The position numbers and the translations under genes were made by a program. DNA of 52,270 nucleotides from Planctomicrobium piriforme (GTDB taxonomy: Bacteria > Planctomycetota > Planctomycetia > Pirellulales > UBA1268): assembly GCA_945861585.1 (NCBI GenBank), contig CAMAVC010000012.1, positions 1 through 52,270 of the forward strand. The letters are read 5' to 3'. Position 1 is the stretch's first letter; each line of letters starts with the position of its first letter. The notes below the pieces were generated by a model. The model saw only the letters and a list, made by a program, of their open reading frames with translations, was not told the DNA's origin and made no database searches. Shown here one piece after another: positions 46,192-52,270 of this stretch.

Positions 46192-47199
46192 CTAGCGAAG
46201 CGGGTTCGCCTCGACGGGCTTCCGAGTGTCCGAACGGAGGCCACGCGGCTGGGGCTTCGACGGCTGGGGCTCCGCATGCACGGCCTGCGCGAGTGGCTGC
46301 TCTTCGTCAGCGGCCATTTCGGGTAGCGGAATCGCATCGGCGGGAGGCTCTCCGGTCGCCACGATGACGGCCGGCAACGACGCCGCGCCCACCGAAGCGG
46401 CACCGCTCACCGCCGCTCTGGACAGCCGGCGGGCCTGTTGACGCAGGGCCTCGAGCCGCACGCGCTCCTGCTGCATGGCCGTCTGTCGGAGCGTCGCGAG
46501 CCGCTCTTGGCTGCGACGGCGAAGCGCCGCCTCGTCGAAGAGGTTGTCTTCTGCGGGCACGGCCGGCTTCTCGATGCGGGGCCGATCGCCTGGCTGCGGG
46601 AGGGGAGCAGGCTCTTCGGGCTGTGGGCGGGGCGGCACAGCGTCTGGAACCACGGGCTCGAGAGGTGCCGAATCGGGTGCCTCGACCACCCCGGCTTCCG
46701 GCTCGGGTGCCGGCAATTCGAACCCGGCCACCGGCGACTCTTCGTCGGCGGTCGGCACCTCGGATTTCGGAGGCATGACCGGCGCGGCAGGTTCGACATG
46801 CGTTGCCTGCGCGACTTCCTGCCCAGGCCATGTGCGCCACTGCGTTCCATAAAACCCGAAACTCGCCGGACGCACCGGGCAATGCGCCGGACAGCCTGGA
46901 ACGCCGCAGTCTCCATGCCGGCAGCCGGCGTGACCGCAGTTGTCGACGGTGCACCGACCGCCCGCGCACCGCTCGTGCCGGCGCTGATGGGGCGCCGGGC
47001 CCGGGCCACGCGTGCCGGCCTCGATCGTGTCGATCACCATGGCGGTGACGGGTGGCTGTGCCGCGCCCGGAATCGCCGAAATCACTTCGCTCGCGGCCGC
47101 TGAGCCAGCCGGCCCGGAGGCCCAGCCGGCGAGCGCACATACGACGAGCCCGAAGAGGGCCGCCGAAAACCGCGACGGGGTAGCGGGTGAGAGTGTCAT
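46192..47199 (-). CDS. Secreted Cys/His-rich and Pro-rich protein
   Basis: A 335-aa protein with a signal peptide (about 1-36). A Cys/His-rich segment follows (HERCAGGRCTVDNCGHAGCRHGDCGVPGCPAHC in two parts, about 75-110), then FYGTQWRTWPG, a short motif common in planctomycete secreted proteins. The rest is Pro/Glu-rich and then basic with a coiled-coil-like stretch (RRRSQERLATLRQTAMQQER). Domain function unknown; metal binding by the Cys/His part is likely. Divergent from the TPR gene. Confidence 0.65.
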   Translation of the reverse strand: MTLSPATPSRFSAALFGLVVCALAGWASGPAGSAAASEVISAIPGAAQPPVTAMVIDTIEAGTRGPGPAPHQRRHERCAGGRCTVDNCGHAGCRHGDCGVPGCPAHCPVRPASFGFYGTQWRTWPGQEVAQATHVEPAAPVMPPKSEVPTADEESPVAGFELPAPEPEAGVVEAPDSAPLEPVVPDAVPPRPQPEEPAPLPQPGDRPRIEKPAVPAEDNLFDEAALRRRSQERLATLRQTAMQQERVRLEALRQQARRLSRAAVSGAASVGAASLPAVIVATGEPPADAIPLPEMAADEEQPLAQAVHAEPQPSKPQPRGLRSDTRKPVEANPLR

Positions 47200-47447
47200 G
47201 GGAAGCTGGGCGTCACGAAGGGTCAAACCGTCAAACTCTGCGCAATCGGATTTTCCGTCGGGGAGAGGTATCGACAGGGCAGGGGGGCGATCTTCGGTAG
47301 ATTTTTCGGGCGCCGAGGTTCGGTGGCGGCCCCCTGCCCCCCAGGCTCCGCAGCCTGCCGCGGCAGCCGCTGCCACGGCCGCACGGCGTGGGGTGAGGGC
47401 TTTCGGGTACCATTGCATCAAGGTTGTCGCCGGCAGGGAAACCATCG

Positions 47448-50400
47448 ATGAAAAAGGTCAATCTGCGGTTCGTGTTGCTCCTCGCCACCGTCGTGGTCGG
47501 TGGCATCGTCGGTGTCTTTTTTCTGCACCGCTTTCAGGTGACCAGGAATGCCGGCAGCCTTATCAAGCTCGCCCGCGCCAAAATTTCCGAGGGCAAAAAC
47601 GGGGAGGCACTGAACCTCCTGAGCCGCTACGTCGCCTACCGCCCGGACGACAAGGCAGCTTATGCGGAGTTTGCCGGCCTCGTTCTCGACCGTGCCGAGG
47701 CACCGGGGGCCACGCGCAACGACGTGGCCCGCGCCTACGGAGTGCTCGAGACCGCGGTGCGGCGCAATCCGGATGACGATGCCCTGCGTCAGCGGCTGGC
47801 GAATTTCCAAATGCGGATCGGCCGGTTCGGTGATGCCCGGGAGCATCTGCAGGTGCTGCGGTCGAAGCCGCCGGCGCCAGAGCCTGCACCGGCTGGCGCC
47901 GCGGCGCCCGCGGAAGAAGCCGACGATCGCGACCCCGCCGCGACGAAGCCGCTCGACCGGACGCAACTCGACCTGCTTCTCGCGCGGTCATGGGCCGGAA
48001 CCGGTGATTTCGAGGAGGCCGCCACGCTCGCCAGCGAACTCATCGGCTTCGATTTGCAAACAAAGGAGTTCGATCCCGACCACACGCCGGCCGCGGGCAG
48101 CACCGATGCATTCATCCTCCTGGCGGCGATCCTGCAGGAGAAGTTCGAGGATCCCGGCACGGCCGACAAGGTGCTCGCAGAACTGGTGAGGTCGAACGCC
48201 GGCGATGCGAAGGCCTGGCTGGCCCTCGCCCGCTGGCACCGGCAGCGCGGCAATCTCGCCGCCGCCAAGCAAGACGTCGCAGAGGCCAGCCGGCTCGACC
48301 CGGACAACGTTGAGACGCTCCTCGCCGGCTTCGAGATCGCGCTGGCCGAAAAGGATTTCGCCACCGCACAAAAGCTGGTCGACCAGGGCGGCAAGACGTC
48401 CACCGGCGACGATCGGATGGTGCGAGCCGCCGCCGTGCTCGCCCTGCAACGACAGCGTCCCGACGAGGCGGTCAAAGTGCTCGACGACGGGCTCGATGCC
48501 ATGCCGCGAAACACTTCGCTCCTCCTGATGCTCGCCGATGCGCTCATGCAGACCAACCAGCTCGCGCGTGTCGAACAGACGATCGGCAAGCTCAAGGAGC
48601 AGCTCGGCGCCACGAGCCCTGCCGTGGGGCTGCTCGAAGCCCGCATCCTGATCGCCGAACAGCGCTGGCTTCAGGCCCGGCAGAAGCTCGATCGTGTGCG
48701 GCCGCTCGTGGCCGGCTCGACGGAACTCACGAGACAGGTCGACCTCTACCTCGGACAGTGCCATGAACAACTCGGCGAGTTCGACGAGCAACTGGAGGCG
48801 AATCGACGCGTGCTCAGCGACGACCCCACGTCGCTGGCAGCCCGTGTCGGCGCCGCGGCGGCACTGATCGCAGCCGGCAAGCCCGACGAGGCGCTCCAGG
48901 AATTCGAGATCGTGGCCACAGCCATTCCCCGTGAGCGGATCGCTTCGATTCCCCAGGTCTGGAACCCTCTTCTCCAGCTGCGGGTCGCCGCCCAGATGAA
49001 GCGGCCCTCGGCCGACCGCGACTGGTCGAGGATCGACGAGCTTCTCGACATGCTCCAGGAGTCGGCCGATATCTCCGATGCTCAGATCGCCATGCTCCGT
49101 GCCGACGTGCTCGTGCGCAAGGGGGAAACGGCGGCGGCAGAGCAGTTGCTGGTGGCGGCGTCAGAGGCCAATCGGCAGGATCCGCAGCTCGTGGCGGCCC
49201 TCACCACGCTCGCCCTGCGTGACAACGACCTCGACAAGGCCCGGGCGGCGCTGGCCCGCGCGCCCGATGAGATCGCCGACGCGGCAAGCCTCCTGCTGAT
49301 CGAGGCCCAGCTCGCCTCCCGTGCGCCGGCCGACGAGGCAGACAAGCAACTCGATGCCATCGAGGGCCGGGCCGCGTCCCTGCCGCCGGACCAGGCCGGG
49401 CGGATTTTCTCGGCGCTCGCCTCCGTGCGGCTGGGCCTGGGACAGCCCGACGCCGCCGAACGGCTCTGGAAGCAGGCCCTCGAAAAATCTCCCGAAGATC
49501 CACGGTTGCGTTGGACGCTGTTCGAGCTGGCCCGCGAGCGCGGCGACCTCGCCGCCATGAAGAGCTTCTCGGCCGAGATCGCGAGTGCCTCCGGACCGAC
49601 GAGCCCCCAGGCCCGTGTCGCCAAGGCCGGCACGCTGATCCAGGGCGTGCGCGAAGCGCAGAAGAAGAAGCTGGCCCGGGATCAGACCGTGCTTGAACTC
49701 AGCGCGGACGACCAGCGTGCGATCGACGAGGCCCGCAACCTGCTGATCGAGGCGGAGAACGACCGCCCCGGCTGGGCGCAGGTGCAGCAGTTGTTCGCCG
49801 ACGTCGCGGGCCTGCGTGGCGATCTGCCCGCCGCCATCGACTCCCTGCAACGTGCCAGCCGCATGGGGCCGCCAAATCCGGCGATTATCCGGCAGCTCGT
49901 CGGCCTGCTCTACGCCTCGAATCGCTTCGACGAGGCCCAGCAGGCCATCGGCCGGCTGGGCCCCGAGGGCCTCGGCGGCTTCGAGCGAATCACGGCGGAA
50001 ATGGAACTCCGCTCCGGCAACATCGACGAAGCCGTCACCCTCGCCGAGGCGAGCGTCTCGTCCGATTCGAAGAATGCTGGCGAACTGCTCTGGCTCGGAC
50101 AGTTGCTGAGCCGCTCGGGCAAGGCCGACCGGGCCGAAGCCGCGCTCGAACGAGCGGTCGAACAGGGACCTGATCTCGCCGAAACCTGGATGGCCTTGTT
50201 CAATCACCAGTTCGCGAGCGGCAAGCGGAAGCTTGCGGAAAAAACGCTCGAGCGGGCGGTCGAAACGCTCGCGGAGCCGAATCGCCAGCTGGTCGAAGCC
50301 CAGGGCTACGAAATGCTCGGCAGGCTCGACGACGCCGAGCGGAGTTATCGGGACGCCATCGCGGCAGCCCCCGCCGATTTGACGGCCGCCCGCGGCTTGG

Positions 50401-51842
50401 CCTCGTTCCTGGTCCGCCGTGGCCGCCTCAACCCGGCCCGCGACGTGCTGCGCGAGATGCTCGCCTCGACGGACGACTCCCCCGGCGCCAAGGCGACGAA
50501 AATCTGGGCCCGTCGAACGCTCGCTCAGCTCACGGCCGAGGCGGGTGGCTACAAGGCGCTGGAACAATCGCTCGCGATCCTCGACGACAACAAGGGCCCG
50601 GACGGCAGGCTGGGCCCGGACGATGTCGCTCTCCAGGTGACGCTCCTCGCCGGACGTCCGGAGCCGGCGAGCTGGCGGCGGGCGATCGCGCTGCTCGAAT
50701 CACTCGCTCGGGCGCAGCCTCTGTCGTCGAACCAGCGGCTCCAACTCGCCCAACTCCGTGAACGGGCGGGCCGCTGGGCGGAGTGCCGCGATGACATGAT
50801 TTCACTCGTGGCATCCCCGAACGCGCCGCCGGCACTGATCGGACTCCTCGTGGAGCAGCTGATCGAGCACGGTGAACTCTCGTCGGCCAAGACGTGGCTC
50901 GGCACCTTACGGACAGCGTTACCCGAGGCGCCGGCCACGCTCGCCCTCGAAGCCAAGCTCGCCATCGCGGAAAACGATCGCCCCACGGCCGTGGCCGCGG
51001 CGCGGAAGCTCATGCCTGCCGGCGACGTACCGCTCGAGCAGATGGGTCAGCTTCGTTCGGTGGCCAAACTGATGGAAGACCTGGGCTTTCCCAAGGCGGC
51101 CGACAAGGTGCTCACCGACTACGCTCAGCGGGTCGTGGACGGCCCGCTCGTACGGGCCGAATTCCTCGGCCGCCAGCGCCGGGTCGACGAGGCTCTCGAC
51201 CTGCTCGAGGCGGCCTGGAATCGCGTGCCTCTGGCCCGCGTGCTGCAGTCGGCGCTGGCCGTGGTGCGCAGCCAGGGCGGAACACCCGATGCGGCAACGA
51301 CGGCCCGGCTCCAGCAGTGGTTTTCCCGAGCCCGTCGCGAAGATCCCGACTCCGTGGTGATCGAACTCTTGCAGGCGGAGCTGTACGACCTCGAGGGGCG
51401 CACCACCGACGTGGAGAAGGCCTACCGCACGATCCTCGATCGCAAGGATCTCGCCGGTGCGCAGATGGCGATCGTGGCCAACAATCTCGCCTTCCATCTC
51501 GCCCGCCCCGACACGGTCGACGAGGCCAAGCGGCTCATCGACAAGGCCCTCGTCGAACTCGGCCCCCATCCCGACCTGCTCGACACCCGCGGCATCATCC
51601 ACCTGGCGGCCGGTGAGCCGCAGCCGGCCCTGGCCGACCTCGAGGAGGCCGCGCTCGATCCCTCCCCCGCGAAGCTGCTCCATCTGGCCACGGCCCAGGT
51701 GGCCAACAAGCAGCTCGCTCCGGCCCGCCAATCACTCGACCGCGCCAAGAAACTGGGCCTCGTGCCGGAGCAACTTTCGGCTGCCGACAAGGCCCGCTAC
51801 GACCTCGTCGAAGCCGCCCTCGCCGCCGGCCCGGGCGCGTGA
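47448..51842 (+). CDS. Large membrane-anchored TPR protein
   Basis: A 1464-aa protein with one N-terminal membrane segment (about 7-28) and then tetratricopeptide-like repeats over nearly the entire length, each with the A/L/G/Y/A/P spacing (for example AWLALARWHRQRGNLAAAKQ; ALDLLEAAWNRVPLARVL). An Ala/Pro/Glu linker interrupts at about 140-165. The bulk would sit in the periplasm (or the planctomycete equivalent) and scaffold other proteins. The start is ATG 47448 (AGGGA upstream). No catalytic domain. It resembles long planctomycete TPR proteins next to exosortase-type genes, but none is in the window. Confidence 0.88.
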   Translation: MKKVNLRFVLLLATVVVGGIVGVFFLHRFQVTRNAGSLIKLARAKISEGKNGEALNLLSRYVAYRPDDKAAYAEFAGLVLDRAEAPGATRNDVARAYGVLETAVRRNPDDDALRQRLANFQMRIGRFGDAREHLQVLRSKPPAPEPAPAGAAAPAEEADDRDPAATKPLDRTQLDLLLARSWAGTGDFEEAATLASELIGFDLQTKEFDPDHTPAAGSTDAFILLAAILQEKFEDPGTADKVLAELVRSNAGDAKAWLALARWHRQRGNLAAAKQDVAEASRLDPDNVETLLAGFEIALAEKDFATAQKLVDQGGKTSTGDDRMVRAAAVLALQRQRPDEAVKVLDDGLDAMPRNTSLLLMLADALMQTNQLARVEQTIGKLKEQLGATSPAVGLLEARILIAEQRWLQARQKLDRVRPLVAGSTELTRQVDLYLGQCHEQLGEFDEQLEANRRVLSDDPTSLAARVGAAAALIAAGKPDEALQEFEIVATAIPRERIASIPQVWNPLLQLRVAAQMKRPSADRDWSRIDELLDMLQESADISDAQIAMLRADVLVRKGETAAAEQLLVAASEANRQDPQLVAALTTLALRDNDLDKARAALARAPDEIADAASLLLIEAQLASRAPADEADKQLDAIEGRAASLPPDQAGRIFSALASVRLGLGQPDAAERLWKQALEKSPEDPRLRWTLFELARERGDLAAMKSFSAEIASASGPTSPQARVAKAGTLIQGVREAQKKKLARDQTVLELSADDQRAIDEARNLLIEAENDRPGWAQVQQLFADVAGLRGDLPAAIDSLQRASRMGPPNPAIIRQLVGLLYASNRFDEAQQAIGRLGPEGLGGFERITAEMELRSGNIDEAVTLAEASVSSDSKNAGELLWLGQLLSRSGKADRAEAALERAVEQGPDLAETWMALFNHQFASGKRKLAEKTLERAVETLAEPNRQLVEAQGYEMLGRLDDAERSYRDAIAAAPADLTAARGLASFLVRRGRLNPARDVLREMLASTDDSPGAKATKIWARRTLAQLTAEAGGYKALEQSLAILDDNKGPDGRLGPDDVALQVTLLAGRPEPASWRRAIALLESLARAQPLSSNQRLQLAQLRERAGRWAECRDDMISLVASPNAPPALIGLLVEQLIEHGELSSAKTWLGTLRTALPEAPATLALEAKLAIAENDRPTAVAAARKLMPAGDVPLEQMGQLRSVAKLMEDLGFPKAADKVLTDYAQRVVDGPLVRAEFLGRQRRVDEALDLLEAAWNRVPLARVLQSALAVVRSQGGTPDAATTARLQQWFSRARREDPDSVVIELLQAELYDLEGRTTDVEKAYRTILDRKDLAGAQMAIVANNLAFHLARPDTVDEAKRLIDKALVELGPHPDLLDTRGIIHLAAGEPQPALADLEEAALDPSPAKLLHLATAQVANKQLAPARQSLDRAKKLGLVPEQLSAADKARYDLVEAALAAGPGA

Positions 51843-52270
51843 ATGACTGCCGCATCGCTGGCCGGCTTCTCTGCAGTCCGCCGGCGAGGGGCTGCCCATA
51901 CTCCATCGCCGGACGGTAGGGCAGGTGACAATGACCTGCATTCGGAGCCGGCGGTAGGCATGCTCGAGGGATGCTTCACGGAACGGCACGGCATCCTGCC
52001 GTCCGTTTCTTGGCCGACCTCCGTCGGCTGGTGCTAACCCGGCCCTCCGGGCCTAGCGTCCGATAGTCCTCAACGACTCCCTGCGTCTGCGCGTGCCCAC
52101 CGACCGACTCCGCCGAAAGTTCTACCCGGCATCCCTTCGGCTCGCGCCTCGGGCTTCCTGAGTGGGGGAGGCGAGGGGCTGCCCCTACCGTTGAGCCGGC
52201 GTATTTGACCAGCGAAGCCATGGATGGCGCAGCGCAGGCAAATCCGAGTGAGTGGAGGCCTGGAGGGCCG
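51843..52270. other. Repeat-rich intergenic region, no gene seen
   Basis: No frame with a start and ribosome site is convincing. Contains GGCGAGGGGCTGCCC twice (51883-51897 and 52170-52184), copy C of the dispersed repeat (51975-52036), the hairpin GGCCCTCCGGGCC near 52043 and the GCCATGGATGG motif near 52218, which also occurs in the repeats at 4904-5090. Confidence 0.6.
51975..52036 (+). repeat. Dispersed palindromic repeat, copy C
   Basis: TTCACGGAACGGCACGGCAT, then CCTGCCGTCCG, then GCCGACCTCCGTCGGC as in copy A. One frame reads HGILPSVSWPTSVG. Not next to a tRNA in the window. Confidence 0.65.

Overview
The window looks like a chromosome segment from a planctomycete, probably of the Pirellulales type. 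It is GC-rich. It carries lineage hallmarks: two DUF1559 proteins with prepilin-type N-termini, a DUF1587/1592/1588/1585 cytochrome protein paired with a DUF1552 protein, a BBP7-like outer-membrane barrel, a sulfatase, a Ser/Thr kinase, FHA and zinc-ribbon proteins, and a secreted protein with a LEPRxLL-like N-terminal motif.

Region 1 (1-4858) is the most unusual part: an integron with its integrase in inverted orientation. IntI (4858->3833) is transcribed in the same direction as the cassettes, and the cassettes lie beyond its 3' end. Four attC sites and the attI boundary can be read directly. The R'' box at the end of each of cassettes 1-4 is the reverse complement, or nearly so, of the first bases of that same cassette, which is what an excisable circular cassette requires. 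Order from attI: cassette 1, ParE-type toxin-antitoxin; cassette 2, secreted sulfatase with a large palindromic leader; cassette 3, a second paralogous toxin-antitoxin pair; cassette 4, small membrane protein with a zinc-ribbon tail; cassette 5, small membrane protein cut by the window edge. The array probably continues to the left.

Region 2 (4859-18500) is chromosomal backbone: a 52-bp direct repeat, an 83-aa protein, an FHA protein, a TTG-started thioesterase, an ACT-domain protein, two divergent zinc-ribbon proteins, an HD hydrolase, a secreted mono-heme protein, a membrane Ser/Thr kinase, a RidA-like protein, a BBP7-like barrel, a cyclophilin/FG-GAP secreted protein, and two small hypotheticals.

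Region 3 (18658-27322) is a mirror-image pair of units. DUF1559 plus a carboxypeptidase-regulatory-like lipoprotein runs leftward. DUF1559 plus a similar lipoprotein runs rightward and continues, with gaps or overlaps of a few bases, into DUF1592-type, DUF1552, secreted hydrolase and an orphan GyrB-like TOPRIM gene. This probably forms one six-gene operon.

Region 4 (27323-32908) holds a small membrane protein, a gene remnant, tRNA-Arg(TCT) with its 3' 26 bp duplicated 130 bp downstream, an AT-richer methyltransferase-like gene, a family-2 glycosyltransferase, a Baeyer-Villiger-like flavoprotein, small hypotheticals and an outer-membrane-like protein. It may be a small island at the tRNA.

Region 5 (32915-44306) is a six-gene central-metabolism cluster on the minus strand: E3, pyruvate dehydrogenase E1 and E2, then 2-oxoglutarate dehydrogenase E1 and E2 and a second E3. 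Region 6 (44468-52270) has an HTTM-domain membrane protein, tRNA-Leu(TAG), a Cys/His-rich secreted protein, a 1464-aa TPR protein and a repeat-rich intergenic tail. Three diverged copies of one palindromic repeat occur, two of them directly downstream of the tRNA genes.

All family assignments are by eye; no database search was run.
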